64,000 bases of DNA from Aquila chrysaetos chrysaetos (GCF_900496995.4 NW_024470389.1:1-64000), one strand, 5' to 3'. Numbered from the stretch's first letter, positions 19,907 through 34,310 are shown. Made by a program: numbers and translations. Notes: a model not told the origin generated them from the sequence alone.

Positions 19907-19963
19907 CGCCTCTGCAAGGGCTCTGGCTTCACCTCAAGCATGGACTGGCTGAAGCAGGCACAT
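19907..19963 (+). pseudogene. VH relic psiV27 at the edge of the minisatellite
   Basis: It reads [18 protein letters not shown], a decayed Cys22-to-FR2 piece, then passes into the repeat array. Confidence 0.65.
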
Positions 19964-19969
19964 AGGACC

Positions 19970-22900
19970 TTCCCAAAATCCTCGTAGCAAGCCCAGACCC
20001 CTGTCCCGAGACCAGACATTCCTGTCCTCCATCCCCAAATCCCAGCATCTTCCCCAAAATTGCATTATCTCTGCAAATCCCTTGCTCTGAGAATCAGCAT
20101 CCTTGCCCTGCATCAGCAAATCCCAGCTTTTTCCCCAAATCCCAGCATCTTCCCAAAATCCTTACACCAAGCATCAGCATCCTTGCCCTGCATTCCCCAA
20201 AATCACAGCATCTTCCCCAAATCCCAATGTCTTCCCAAAATCCTAGCCCAAATATCAGCATCCCTGCCCTGCATCTCCAAATCCCAACATCTTCCCCAAA
20301 AACCTTACTCTGAGCCTCAGCAACCATGACCTGCATTCCCAAATCCCAACATCTTCCCCAAACCATTGCCCCCAGCATCAGCAACATTGCCCTGCGTACA
20401 CAAATCCCAGCATCTTCCCAAAATCCAATTATCTTCCCAAAATCCTTGCCCCAAGCATCAGCATCCTTGCCCTGCATCCACAAATCCCACCAACTTCCCC
20501 AAATCCTTGGTCTGATCATCACTATCCCTGTCCTGCATCCCCCAAAATCCCAGCACCTTCCCAAAATTTCCACCATCTTCCCAAAAATCCTTGTGCCAAG
20601 CATTGGCATCCCTGCCATGCATCTGCAAATCCGAGCATCTTCCCCAAAATCCCAGCATATTGCCCAAAGTCCTTGCCCTGAGCACCAGCATCCCGGCCCA
20701 GCATCACAAAATCCCAGCATTTTCCTGAAATGCCACCATCTTCCCAAAATCCTTGACCTAATCATCAGCCTCCCTGCCCTGCATCCCCCAAAATCCCAGC
20801 ATCTTCCTAAAATCATTGCCCCAGACATCAGCATTCCTGACAGGCATCCAGATATCCCACCATATTCCCCAAATCCCAACATCTTCAACAAGTCCTTGTC
20901 CTGAGCATCAGCATCCCTGTCCTGCATCCCCAAATCCCAGCATCTTCCCAAAACTTCCAGCATATTCCCCAAAATCCTTGCCCTGAGCATCAGCCTCCCT
21001 GCACTGCATCCCCACAAATCCCAGCATCTTCCCCAAAAAACCCAGTTTCTTCCTAAAATCCTTGCCCTGAGCATCAGCCTCCCTGACCTCCATCCCCCCA
21101 AATCCCAGCAACTTCCCCCCAAAAAACCAGTTTCTTCCTAAAATCCCTCCCTGAGCATCAGCATCCCTGCCCTGCATCCCCACAAATCCCAGCAACTTCC
21201 CCAAATCCTTGCTCTGAGCGAAGAAAAACCTGCCCTGCATCTGAAAGTCCCAGCACCTCCCCAAAATCCAGCATCTTCCCCAAATCCTTGCCTTGGACAT
21301 CAGCATCCCTGCCCTGCATCCCCAAATCCCAGTGTCTTGCCAAAAATCCCACCATCTTCCCCAAATCCAATTATCTTCCCAAAATCCTTGCCCCAATAAT
21401 AGGCATCATTGCTCTGCATCCCCAAATCCCAGCATCTTCCCCAGATCTGTGCCCTGAACATCAACATCCCTGCCCTGCACCTCAAAATCCCAATATTTCC
21501 CCCCAAATCCCACCATTTTCCCAAAGTCCTTGGCCCAAGCATCAGCACCAATGCCCTGCATCCACGAATCTCAGCATTTTTGGGAAATCCCAGCATCTTC
21601 CCAAAAGCCTTTCCATGAGCATTAGCATCCCTGCCCTGCATCCCTGAATCCCAGCATCTTCCCAAAAAATCTATCATCTTCCTAAAAACCTTGGCCTGAA
21701 AATCAGCATCCCTGCCCTGCATCCCCAAATCCCAGCATCATCCCCAAATCCTTGTCCCGAGCATCAAGACACCTGCCCTGCATCCCCAAATCCTAGCATC
21801 TTCCAAAAAATCCCAGCATCTTCTCCAAAATCCTTGCCCTGAGCACCAGCATTCCTGCCCTGCATCCCCAATTCCCAGCACCTTCCCCCAAAATTCCACC
21901 ATCTTCCCCAAAATCCTTGCCCCCAGCATCAGCATTCCTGCCCGGCATCCAGGAATCCCAACATCTTCCCAAAATACCAACATATTCCATAAGTCCTTGT
22001 CCCAAGCATAGGCATCCCTGTCTTGTATTCCAACATCCCAGCATCTTCCCCAAAATCCCAGCATCTTGCCCAAAATCCTTTCCCTGAGGATTAGCATTCC
22101 TGCCCTGCATTCCAAAACCCCAGCGTCTTTGACAACTCCTTGCTCTGACCAACAATATCCTTGCCCTCCATTTCTAAAATCCCAACATCTTCCCAAAATC
22201 CTTATCCCAAGCATCAGCATCCCTGTGCTGCATCCCCAAATTGCAGCACCTTCCCAAATCCCAGCATCTTCCCAAAATCATTGCTCTGAGCCTAGACAGC
22301 TCTGCCCTGCATCTCCAAATCCCAGCATTTCCCCCAAATCCAATTATCCTCCCAAAATCCTTGACACCGTGCATTGGCATCCAGGCCCTGCATCCCCAAA
22401 TTCCATCATCTTCCCCAAAATACAATTGTCTTCCCAAAATCCTTGCCCCAATAATCAGCATCCTTGCCCTGCATCCCCAAATCCCAGCATTTTTCCCAAA
22501 TCCCAGCATCTTCCACAAATCCTTGCTGTGACCATAAGCCTCCCTGCCCTGCATCCCTCAAAATCCCAGCATCTTCCCCAAAACCCAGTTTCTTCCTAAA
22601 ATCCCTCTCTGAAGCATCAGCATCCCTGACCTGCATCCCCAAATCCCAACATCTTCCCCAAATCCTTGCCCCAGACAGCATCCCTGTCCTGCATCCCAAA
22701 ATCCCAGCATCTTCCCAAAACTTCCAGCATCTCCCCCAAAATCCTTCCCCTGAGCATCAACATCCCTGCCCTACATCACCACAAATCCCAGTATCTTGCC
22801 AAAAATCCCACCACCTTCCCCAAATCCAATTATCTTCCCAAAATCCTTGCCCCAATAATAAGCATCATTGCTCTGTAGCCCAAAATCCCAGCATCATCCC

Positions 22901-25900
22901 TAAAATTCCAGCATATTCACCAAAATCCTTGCCCCAAGCCCAGACGCCCCTGCCCTGCATCTGCAAATCCCAGCATCTTCCCAAACAATCCCAGCATCTT
23001 CCCAACATCCTTGCCCTGAGCATTAGCATCCCTGCCCTGCATCCCTGAAACCCAGCATCTTCCCCAAAATTCCACCATCTTCCTAAAAACCTTGGCCTGA
23101 AAATCAGCATCCCTGCCCTGCATCCCAAAATCCCATCATCTTCCCCCAAATCCAAATATCTTCCCAAAATCCCTGTCCCCAAGCATCAGCATCCCTCCCC
23201 TGCATCCCCAAATCCAAGCATCATCCCCAAATCCTTGTCCTGAGCATCAAGACACCTGCCCTGCATCCCCAAATCCCAGCATCTTCCCCAAAACCCCAGC
23301 ATCTTCCCCAAAATACTTGCCCCGATCATCAGCATTCCTGCTGAGCATGCGCAAATCCCAGTATTCTCCCCAAAATCCCAGCATCTTCCCAAACTCCTTG
23401 CCCCGATCATCAGCATCCCTGCCCTGCATCCACCAAAATCCCAGCATCTTCCCAAAATCTTTGCCCTGAGCACCAGCATCCCCTGCGCTGCATCCCCAAT
23501 TCCCAGCACCTTCCCCAAAAATTCCACCATCTTCCCCCAAATACTTCAGCTGAGCATCGGCAACCCTGCCATGCATCCCCCAAAATCCCAGCATCTTCCC
23601 AAATCCCAGCATCTTCCCAAAATCATTGCTCTGAGCCCAGACACCCCTGCCCTGCATCACCAAATCCCAGCATCTTCCCCAAAACCAATTATCTTCCCAA
23701 AATCCTTGACCCCGCGCATCAGCATCCATACCCTGCATCCAAAAATTCCACCATCTTCCCCAAAACACAATTATCTTCCTAAAATCCTTGTCCCAATAAT
23801 CAGCATCCTTGCCCCGCATCCCAAATCTGAGTATCTTGCCCCAAATCCGAGCATCTTCCCCAAATTCCTTGCACCAAGCATTGGCATCCCTTCATGCATC
23901 AGCAAATCCCATCACCTGCCCAAAATTCCCAGCATCTTCCCAAAATCTTTGCCCTGAGCACCAACATCCCCTGTGCTGCATCCCTTAAAATCTCAGCATC
24001 TTCCTAAAATCCTTATCCCAAGCATCAGCATTTCTGCGCTGCATCCCCAAATTGCAGCACCTTCCCAAATCCCAGCATCTTCCCAAAACCATTGCTCTGA
24101 GCCTAGACAGCTCTGCCCTGCATCTCCAAATCCCAGCATTTCCCAAAATCCTTGTCTCAATAATCAGCATCCTTGCCCTGCATCCCCAAATCCCAACATC
24201 TTTCCAAAAGCCTTTGCCCGAGCATCAGCATCCTTACCTGCATCCCAAAATCCCAGCGTCCCTCCAAAATCCTTGCCCTGAGCATCAACATCCCTGCCCT
24301 GCAGCTCAAAATCCCAGTATTTTCCCCCAAATCCCACCATCTTCCCAAAGTCCTTGGCCCACGCATCAGCATCCTTGCCCTGTATCCCCAAATCCCAGCG
24401 TTTTTGGCAAAACCCAGCATCTTCCCCAAATCCCAGCATCTTTCCAAGAGCCTTGCCTTGGGCATCAGCATCCCCACCCTGCATCCCCAAATCCCAACAT
24501 CTTCCCAAAACTGTACAATCTTCCCCAAAATCCTTACTCCAAGCACCAGTATCTCGGACCTGCACCTGTAAATACCAACATGTTCCCAAAATCCCACCAT
24601 CTTCCCAATATCCTTCCTCTGAGCCAAGACACCCCTGCCCTGAATCCCAAAACCCCAACATCTTCCCCAAAACCCCAACATCTTCCCCAAAACCCCAACA
24701 TCTTCCCCAAAACCCCAACATCTTCCCCAAAACCCCAACATCTTCCCCAAAACCCCAACATCTTTGCAAATCCCTTGTCCCGAGCATCAGCATCCCTGCC
24801 CTGCATCTCCAAATCCCAGCGTCTTCCCCCAAATCCACCTATCCTCCCAAATTCCTTGCCCGAACATCAGTCTCCCTGCCCTGTATCCACGAATCTGAGC
24901 ATTCTCCCCAAATCCCAGCATCTTCCCAAATCCCAGCAACTTCCCCAAATCCTTCCCACAAGTTACAACACCCCTGCCCTGCATCTCAAAATCCCAGCTT
25001 CTTCCCTAAAATCCAACTACCTTCCCAAAATCCTTGCCTCAAGCATCAGCACCCTTGCCCTGCATCTGCAAATGCAAGCATCTTCCCAAAATCCTTGCCC
25101 CGAACATCACCATCCCTGTCCTGCATCCGAAAAACCCAGCATCTTCCCCAAAACTCCAGCATCTTCCCCAAAATTCTTGTCCCAAGCATCTCTACCCTTG
25201 CCCTGCATCTGCAAATCCCAGCAACTGCCCCTAAATCCAACTATCTTCCCAAAATTCTTGCCCCGAGCATCAACACCCCTGCCCTGCATCTCAAAATGCC
25301 AGCTTCTTCCCCAAAATCCAACTATCTTCCTGAAATCCTTGCCTCAAGCATCAGCATCCTTGTCTTGGATCCCAAAATCCCAGCATCTTTCCAAAAGCCT
25401 TTCCCCAAGCATCAGCATCCCTGCCCTCCATTCCAAAATTGCAGCATCTTCCCCAAAATCCAACTACATTCCCCAAATCCTTGTCTCAAGCATCGGGATA
25501 CTTGTCCTGCATCCCCAAGTCCCAGCATCTTCCCCAAATCCAGCATCTTCCCAAAAACCTTGCCCCGAGCATCAGCATCCCTGCCCTGTATCCCAAAATC
25601 CCACCATCTTCCCAATATCTGAGCATCTTCCCAAAATCTTTGCTCTGAGCCCAGACCCCTGTGCCCTACATCTTCAAATCCCAGCATCTACGTGAAATCC
25701 CAGCACCTTCCCAAAAATCCTTGCCCCAAGCATCAGCATCCTTGCTGTGCAACCCGAAATCCCAGCACCTTCCCCCAAATGCCAGCATCTTCCAAAAATC
25801 CTTGCCCTGAGCATCAACACCCATGCCCTGCATACACAAAACCCAGCATTTTCCCAAAATATCAGCATCTTCCCAATATCCTTGCCCTGAGCCAAGAAAC

Positions 25901-28900
25901 CTCTGCCCTTCATCCCCAAATCCCAGCATCTTCCCAAAAATCCTTGCTCTGAGTGTCAGCATCCCTGATATGCATCTCCAAATCCCACCATCTTTCCCAA
26001 ATCCCTTGCCCTAAGCATCAGCATCCCTGCCCTGCAGCTCTGAATCCCAGCACATTCCCAAAATCCCATGTTCCCAATATGCTTGCTCTGAGCCCAGATA
26101 CACCCACCCTTCATCCCCAAATCCCAGCATCTTCCCCAAAATCCCAGCATCTCCCCCAAATACTTGCCCCAAGCATCAGCATCCCTGCCCTTCATCTACA
26201 AATCCCAGCATTTTCCCAAAATATCACCACCTTCCCAAAATCCTAGCTCTGAGCCAAGACAACTGTCTTCTGCATCCAAAAATCACAGTATCTTCCCCCA
26301 AATCCCAACATCCTCCCAAAATCCAGCATCTTCCCCAAATCCTTGCCCGAACATCAACATCCCTGCCCTGCATCCCCAAATCACTGTATTTTCCCAAAAT
26401 ACCAACATCTTTGCAAAATCCTTGCCCTGAGCATCGGCATCTGTGCCCTGCATCCCCAAATCCCAACAGCTTTGCAAAAAACCAATTACCTTCCCAAATC
26501 CTTGCTCTGAGCCCAGACAACCATGCCTGCATCCAAAAATCCCAGCATCTTCCCAAAATCTCAGCATGTTCCTGAAAATCCTTGCCCGAGCATCAGCATC
26601 CCTGCTCTGCATCCCAAATCCCAGCATCTGCCCAAAACCTCAGCATCTTCCTGAAATCCCACCATCTTCTCAAAATGCTAGCTCTGATCCAAGACAAGCC
26701 TGCCCTGCATCCAAAAATCCCAGCATCTTCCCCAAAATCCTTGCCCCAAGCATCTCTACACTTACCCTGCATCTGCAAATCCCAGCATCTTGCCCCAAAT
26801 CCAACTATCTTCCCAAAATCCTTGCCTCAAGCTTCGGCATCCCTGCCCCGCATCTCCAAATCCCAGCATCTTCCCTCAAATTCCCGCATATTCCCCCAAA
26901 TCCTTGCCCTCAGCATCAGCACCCCTGCCCAGCATGCCCAAATCCCAGCATCTTCCTAAAATCCTTGGCCTGAACATCAGTATCCATGCCCTGCATCCCC
27001 AAATCCCATCATCTTGCCCCAAATCCAACTATCTCCCCAAAATCCTTGCCCCAGTAATCAGCATCAGTCCTGCATCCCAAAATCCCAGCATCTTCCTCAA
27101 AGACTTGCCCTGAGCATCAACACACCTGCCCTGCATCCCCAAATCCCAGCATCTTCCAAAAAATCCCAACATTTTTCCCAAAATCTTTCCTCCAAACATC
27201 AACATCCCTGCCCCGCAGCTCAAAATCCCACTATTTTCTTCCAAATCCCACCATCTTCCCGAAGTCCTTGGCCCAAGCATCAGTATCCTTGCCCTGTATC
27301 CCCAAATCCCAGCAGCTTCCCAAAATCCCAGCAACTTTCCCAAATCCTTCCTCTAAGCCCAGATACCCCTGCCTTCCATCTCCAAATCCCAGCATCTTCC
27401 CCAAATCCCAACATCTTCCACAAATCCATGCCCCAAGCATCAGCAACCTTCCCCTGCATCTTCCCCAAATCCCAGCATCTTCCCCAAATCCAGAATCTTC
27501 CCCAAAACCTTTCCCCAAGCATCAGCATCCCTCCCCTGCATCCAAAAATCCCAGTATCTTCCCCCAAATTCCAGCATATTCACCAAAATCCTTGCCCCAA
27601 GCAACAGCATCCTTGCCCTGCATTTCCAAATGCCAGCATCTTTACCGAAATTCCAGCATCTTCCCGAAAATCCTTGCTCTCAGCATCAGCAACTTGGCCC
27701 TGTATCCCCAAATCCCAGTATTTTCCTCATATCTCAGCATCTTCCCAAAATCTTTGCTCTGAGCCCAGACCCCTGTGCCCTTCATCTTCAAAACCCAGCA
27801 CCTTCCCCAAAATCCTGGCATCTTCCCAAAAATCCTTCCTCTGAGCATCAGCATTCCTAACATGCATCCCCAAATCCCAGCATCTTCCCCAAATCCCTGC
27901 ATCTTCCCCAAATCCCTTGGCCCCATGCATCAGCATCCTTGCTCTGCATCCCCAAATCCCAGCATCTTCCCCCAAATCCCAGCATCTTCCCCCAAACCTT
28001 GGCCTCAGGAATCAGCATCCTTGCCCTGCATGCCAAATCCCAGCATTTTCCCAAAAATCCTATTATCATGGAAAATCCCTTGCCCTGAGCATCAGCATCC
28101 CTGCCTTGTGTCTCCAAATCCCAGCATCTTCCCTAAAATCCCAGCATCTTCCTCAAAAGCCTTGCCCTGAGCATTAGCATCCCTGGCCTGCATGCATAAA
28201 TCCCAGAATTTTCCCAAAATATCAGCATCTTGCCAAAATCCTTGCCCTGAGCCCAGAAACCTCTGCCCTTCATCCCCAAATCCCAGCATCTTCCCAAAAC
28301 TCCTAGAATCTTCCCCCAAATCCTTTCCACAATCACTAGAATCACTGCCCTGCATCCCCAAATCCCAGCATCTTCCCCAAAATCCCAGCGTCTACCCAAA
28401 ATCCTTGACCCGAGCATCAGCATCCCTGCCCTGCATCCCAAAATCCCAGCATCTTCCCCAAAATCCCAGCATCTTCCCCAAAATCCTTGCCCCGAGCATC
28501 TCTACCCTTACCCTGCATCTGCAAATCCCAGCATCTTGCCCCAAATCCAACTGTCTTCCCAAAATCCTTGCCTCAAGCATCGGCATCCCTGCCCCGCATC
28601 TCCAAATCCCAGCATCTTCCCCAAAATCCCAGCATCTTCCCCAAAATCCTTGCCCTGAGCAGCAGCATCCCTGCCCTGCACTTGCAAATCCAACCAGCTT
28701 CCCAAAATCCCACCATCTTCCCCAAATCCTTCCTCTGATCCAAGATACCCCTGCTCTGCATCCCAAAATCGCCACATCTTCCCCCAAATCCGACTATCTT
28801 CCCAAAAATCCTTGCTCTGAGCATGAGCATCGCTGACCTGCATCCACAAATGCCAACATCTTCCCCAAAATCCCACCATCTTTCCCCAAAATCCTTGCCC

Positions 28901-29200
28901 TGAGCATCAGGATCCCTGCCCTGCTTCCCAAAACCTAAGCATCTTCCCCAAATCCAATTTTCTTTCCAAAAACTTTGTCCCGAGCATCAGCATCCCTTCC
29001 CTACATCCCAAAATCCCAACATCTTCCCAAAATCCCTGCTCAGAGCCCAGACATGCCTGCCTTACATTCCCAAATCCCAGCATCTTCTCCAAATCCCAGT
29101 ACATTCCCACAATCCTTGTCCTGAGCATCAGGATCCCTGCTCTGCTTCCCAAAATCCCAGTTTTCCAAAATTCCAGCATCTTCCCAAAATCTGTGTCCTG
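19970..29200. repeat. C/A-rich minisatellite array, subfamily 1
   Basis: Over 9 kb consist of diverged copies of a unit built from CCTTGCCCTGAGCATCAGC, ATCCCTGCCCTGCATCC and CCAAATCCCAGCATCTTCC, with period irregular around 70-100 bases. The plus strand is almost free of G, and long open frames run on both strands only because the unit has few stops. I see no gene. The array separates the pseudogene cluster from the functional V. Confidence 0.93.
24649..24762. repeat. 20-bp tandem repeat, six copies, inside the minisatellite
   Basis: Six consecutive copies of AAAACCCCAACATCTTCCCC stand out as a homogeneous, recently amplified island in otherwise diverged repeats. Confidence 0.9.
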
Positions 29201-31945
29201 AGCATCAGTATCCCTGCTTTGCCTCTCCAAATCACATCATCTTCCCGAATTCCCATTATTTTCCCCAAATCCTTGCCCAGAGTATCAGCACCCTTTCCTG
29301 CATCCCCAAATCCCAGAACCTACCCAAAATCCCAGTATTTTCCCCAAAACCTTGCCTTCAGCATGGGGATCACTGCACCGTATCCCAGAATCCCAGCCAC
29401 TTCCCAAATCCCAGCATCTTCTCAAAATTCTTGTCCTGAGCATCAAGATCCCTGCTCTGCATCCCTAAATGCCAGCATTTCCTCCAAATCCCACCATAAT
29501 CCCAAATCCCATTATTTTCCCAAAATCCTTGCCCTGAGCATCAGGATCCCTGCTCTGCATCCCAAATTCCCAGCATTTTCCCCAAATCCCACCATCTTCC
29601 CAAAGATCTTGTCCCGAGCAAGACCATCTCTGCCCTGCATCCCAAAATCCCAGCATCTTCCCAAATTCCCACCATCTTCCCAAAATCCTTTCCCTGAGGA
29701 TCAGCATCCATACCCTGTATCCCAAAATCCCACCACCTTCCCAAATTCCCATTATTTTCCCAGAATCCTTTCCCAGAGCATCAGCATCCCAGCTGTGCAT
29801 CCCAAAATCCCAGCATCTTCCCAAAATCCCAGTCTCTTCCCAAAACCCCTTTATTTTCCTAAGATCCTTTCCCTAAGCATCAGTATTCCTACCCTGTATC
29901 CCAAAATCCCATCATCTTCCCAAATTCCCATTTTTTCCCAAAAATCCTTTCCTGGAGCATCAGCATCCTGGCCCTGCATCCCAAAATTCCAGCATCTTCC
30001 CCAAATCCCACTATTTTCCCAAAATCCTTTCCCTGAGGATCAGCATCCCTACTCTGTATCCCAAACCTCCAGCATTTTCCACAAATCCCAGCCTGTTCCC
30101 AAAATCCCATTATTTTCCCAAAATCCTTTCCCTGAGGATCAGCATTCCTAACCTGCATCCCAAAATCCCAGCCTGTTCCCAAAAATCCCATTATTTTCCA
30201 CAAATCCTTTTCCTGAGGATCAGCATCCCTACCCTGTATCCCAAACCTCCAGCATTTTCCCAAAATCCCAGCTTTTTCCCAATTTCCCATTATTTTCCCA
30301 AAATGCCAGCCTCTTCCCTAGTTCCCATTATTTTCCCAAAATCCTTGCCCTGAGCATCAGCATCCCTACCCTGTATCCCCAAATCCCAGCCTCTTCCCTA
30401 ATTCCCGTTATTTTCCACAAATCCCAGACTCTTCCCTAGTTCCCATTATTTTCCCAAAATCCTTGCCCTGAGCATCAGCGTTCCTACCCTGCATCCCAAA
30501 ATCCCAGCCTCTTCCCAAATTCCCATTATTTTCCCAAAATCCTTTCCCTGAGGATCAGCATCCCTACCCTGTATCCCAAACCTCCAGCATTTTCCACAAA
30601 TCCCAGCCTCTTCCCAAAATCCCATTATTTTCCCAAAATCCTTTCCCTGAGGATCAGCATTCCTAACCTGTATCCCAAAATCCCAGCCTCTTCCCAAATT
30701 CCCATTATTTTCCCAAAATCCTTTCCCTGAGGATCAGCATCCCTACCCTGTATCCCAAACCTCCAGCATTTTCCCAAAATCCCAGCCTCTTCCTTAATTC
30801 CTGTTATTTTCCCCAAATCCCAGCCTCTTCCCTAATTCCCATTATTTTCCCCAAATCCTTGCCCTGAGCATGAGCATCCCCACCCTGTATCCCAAAATCC
30901 CAGCTTTTTCCCAAATTCCCAGCTTTTTCCCAAAATCCTTGCCCTGAGCAGCAGTATTCCTACCCTGCATCCCAAAATCCCAACCTCTTCCCTAATTCCC
31001 GTTATTTTCCCAAAATCCTTGCTCTGAGCATGAGCATCCCCACCCTGTATCCCAAAATCCCAGCTTTTTCCAAGATTCCCATTATTTTCCCAAAATCCTT
31101 GCCCTGAGGATCAGCATTTCTACCCTGCATCCCAAAATCCCAGCCTCTTCCCAAATTCCCATTATTTTCCCAAAATCCTTTCCCTGAGGATCAGCATCCC
31201 TACCCTGTATCCCAAACCTCCAGCATTTTCCCAAAATCCCAGCCTCTTCCCTAATTCCCATTATTTTCCCCAAATCCCAGCCTCTTCCCTAATTCCCATT
31301 ATTTTCTCCAAATCCTTTCTCTGAGCAGCAGTATTCCTACCCTGCATCCCAAAATCCCAGCTTTTTCCCAAATTCCCATTATTTTCCCCAAATCCTTTCC
31401 CTGAGGATCAGCATCCCTATCCTGTATCCCAAACCTCCATAGTTTTCCCAAAATCCCAGCTTCTTCCCTGATTCCCATTATTTTCCCCCAAATCCTTGCC
31501 CTGAGGATCTGCATCCATACCCTGTATCCCAAATCTCCATCATTTTCCCCAAATCCCAGCCTCTTCTTTAACTCCTATTATTTTCCAAAAATCCCAGCCT
31601 CTTCCCTAATTCCCATTATTTTCCCAAAATCCTTGCCCTGAGCAGCAGTATTCCTACTCTGTATCCCAAAATCCCAGCCTCTTCCCTAATTCCCATTATT
31701 TTCCCAAAATCCTTGCCCTGAGCATGAGCATCCCCACCCTGTATCCCAAAATCCCAGCTTTTTCCAAAATTCCCATTATTTTCCCAAAATCCTTTCCCTG
31801 AGGATCACCATCTCTACCCCGCAATCCCAAATCCCAGCCTCTTCCCCAAATCCCATTATTTTCCCCCAAATCCTTTCCCTGAGGCTCAGGCTCCCAGCTC
31901 TGTATCCCAAAATCCCAGCCTTTTCCCAAAATCCTGCTCCCCGGA
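29200..31945. repeat. Minisatellite array, subfamily 2
   Basis: The same ancestral unit changes character here: CCCATTATTTTCCC, CCTTTCCCTGAGGATCAGC and CCCTACCCTGTATCCC dominate. Copies are more alike than in subfamily 1, suggesting more recent spread. No gene is seen. Confidence 0.9.
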
Positions 31946-32090
31946 GCAGGGAAGGGTGTTGGGGGCAGCCCCCAAAACCCACCTTTCTGCCCCAAAACGA
32001 TGCCCGTGATGTCAGCGATGAGGTCACGGCCAGGAAAGAACCAAACCCAAATAAACAATAATTACCCACAAAGAGGGTAATTAAATAATT
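31946..32090. other. Short unique segment between two repeat families
   Basis: About 150 bases of GC-rich, then mixed sequence join the C/A-rich array to the AT-rich array. Nothing recognisable is seen. Confidence 0.4.
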
Positions 32091-33350
32091 CCAGGATAAT
32101 TAGTGCAGGGGAAGGGCCGGCAATTAATTAATTCAGTGTAATCTTAATCAGGGCACTGCGGTGATCGCGATTAAATAATTAGTGTAATTAAGTGATCTGG
32201 GCACTTCAGTGTTTGCAATTAATTAATTAATGTAGATAAATGATCAGGGCACTGCAGAGCTTGCAATTAATTAATTTGTGTAAATAATTGATCGGGGCAC
32301 TGCAGCGATTGCAAACAATTCATGTAATTAAGTGATCAGGGCACTGCAGAGCTTTTAATTAAATTAATTAGTGCAATTAAGTGATCAGGGCACTGCAGAG
32401 CTTTTAATTAAATTAATTAGTGCAATTAAGTGATCAGGGCACTGCAGAGCTTATAATTAATTAATTCAGTGTAATTAAGTGATCAGGGCACTGCAGAGCT
32501 TATAATTAATTAATTCAGTGTAAATAATTGATCAGGGCACTGCAGCGATTGCGATTAATTAATTCATATAATTAAGTGATCTGGGCACTGCAGAGCTTGT
32601 AATTAAATTAATTAGTGTAATTAAGTGATAAGGGCACTGTAGTGATTGCAATTAATTAATTCAGTATAATTAAGTGATCAGGGCACTGTAGTGATTGCAA
32701 TTAAATTAATCAGTGTAATTAAGTGATCAGGGCACTGTAGTGATTCCAATTAAATTAATTCCATGTAATTAAGTGATCAGGGCACTGTAGTGATTCCAAT
32801 CAAATTAATCAGTGTAAATAAATGATAAGGGCACTGCAGACATTGCATTAAATTAATCAGTGTAATTAAGTGATCAGGGACTGCTGGGATTGCAATTAAT
32901 TTAATTTGCATAATTAAATGATCAGTGCACTGTAGTGGTTGCAATTAATTAATTCATCAGTGTAATTTAAGTGATCAGGGCACTGCAGAGGTTGCAATTA
33001 ATTGATTCAGTGTAATTAAGTGATAAGGGCACTGCAGACATTGCAATTAATTAATTCAGCTTAATTAAGTGATCTGGGCACTGCAGACATTGCAATTAAT
33101 TAATTCTGCGTAAATAAATTATAAGGGCACTGTAGTGATTGCAATTAATTAATTCCGTGTAATTAAGTGATCAGGGCACTGTAGTGATTGCAATTGAATT
33201 AATCAGTGTAATTAAGTGATCAGGGCACTGTAGTGATTGCAATTGAATTAATCAGTGTAATTAAGTGATCAGGGCACTGCAGCAACTGCAATTAATTAAT
33301 TCCATGTAATTAAGTGATCAGGGCGCACTACAAAAATTGCAATTAAACAA
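32090..33350. repeat. AT-rich tandem array, about 49-53-bp unit (GATCAGGGCACTGCAG family)
   Basis: About 24 copies of a unit made of GTGATCAGGGCACTGCAG followed by AATTAATTAATT-type sequence. The ATTAATTA motif occurs in most copies. It lies 1-2 kb upstream of the functional VH promoter. Confidence 0.93.
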
Positions 33351-34310
33351 TTCACTGCAACGATGCATTAAGAGCCCTCGTTAGAGCTGCCAATTAAATA
33401 ATTTGTTATAAAAAAAGATATAAGGGCACACAGTGGAGCTTGTAATTAAATAATTCGTTATAAAAATGATATAAGGGAGCATGGCAGAGCTTGTAATTAA
33501 ATAATCTGGTGTCAAAATGATATAAAGGTGCACAGCAGAGCTTGTAATTAATTAATTTGTTATAAAAGCGATATAAAGGTGCATGGCCGAGCTTGTAATT
33601 AAATGATTCGTTATAAAAACAATATAAAGGTGCACCGTGGAGCTTGTAATTAATTAATTTCGTATAAAACTGATATAAAGGTGCACAGCAGAGTTTGTAA
33701 TTAAATAATTGGTTATAAAAACGATATAAAGGTGCACCGTGGAGCTTGTAATTAATTACTTTGGTATAAAACTGATATAAAGGTGCATGGCGGAGCTTGG
33801 AATTAAATAATTTGATATAAGAGCGATATAAAGGTGCATGGCCGAGCTTTTAATTGAGTCGTTATAAAAACGATATAAAGGTGCACCGTGGAGCTTGTAA
33901 TTAATTAATTTGGTATAAAACTGATATAAAGGTGCACGGCGGAGCTTGGCATTAAATAATTTGATATAAAAGTGATATAAAGGTGCATGGCCAAGCTTGT
34001 AATTAAGTGAGTCGTTACAAAAACGATATAAAGGTGCACGGCCGAGCTCGTAATTAAATAATTCGTTATAAAAGCAATAGAAAGGTGCAGAGCTAGTAAT
34101 TAAATAATTTGGTATAAAAATGATATAAAGGTGCACAGAAGAGCTTGGAATTAAACAATTTGGTATAAAAACATTGTCGGGGCGCATGGCGAAGACGGCA
34201 ATTAAATAATTCGTTATAACTATGATATAAAGCTGCGCGGCCGAGCTCGTAATTAAAGAATCCCCTCGCAATAAGAGAGAAGGGCTCGCTGCGGACCTCG
34301 CAATTAATTA
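33350..34310. repeat. AT-rich tandem array, about 52-bp unit (TATAAAGGTGCA family)
   Basis: About 18 copies of a unit with AGCTTGTAATTAAATAATT and GGTATAAAA/GATATAAAGGTGCA. Nearly every copy contains one or two TATAAA motifs. The array ends about 200 bases before the VH octamer and could act as a matrix-attachment or nucleosome-poor region. Confidence 0.92.

Noticed and set aside
16123-24762. CRISPR-like arrays (18-bp and 20-bp direct repeats)
   Set aside because: The copies are contiguous with no spacers, in a vertebrate locus.
24052-25695. 547-codon open frame on the plus strand, and many similar ones at 20-31 kb
   Set aside because: The translation is a low-complexity repeat of the minisatellite unit, occurs in several frames on both strands, and has no domain, promoter or splice context.
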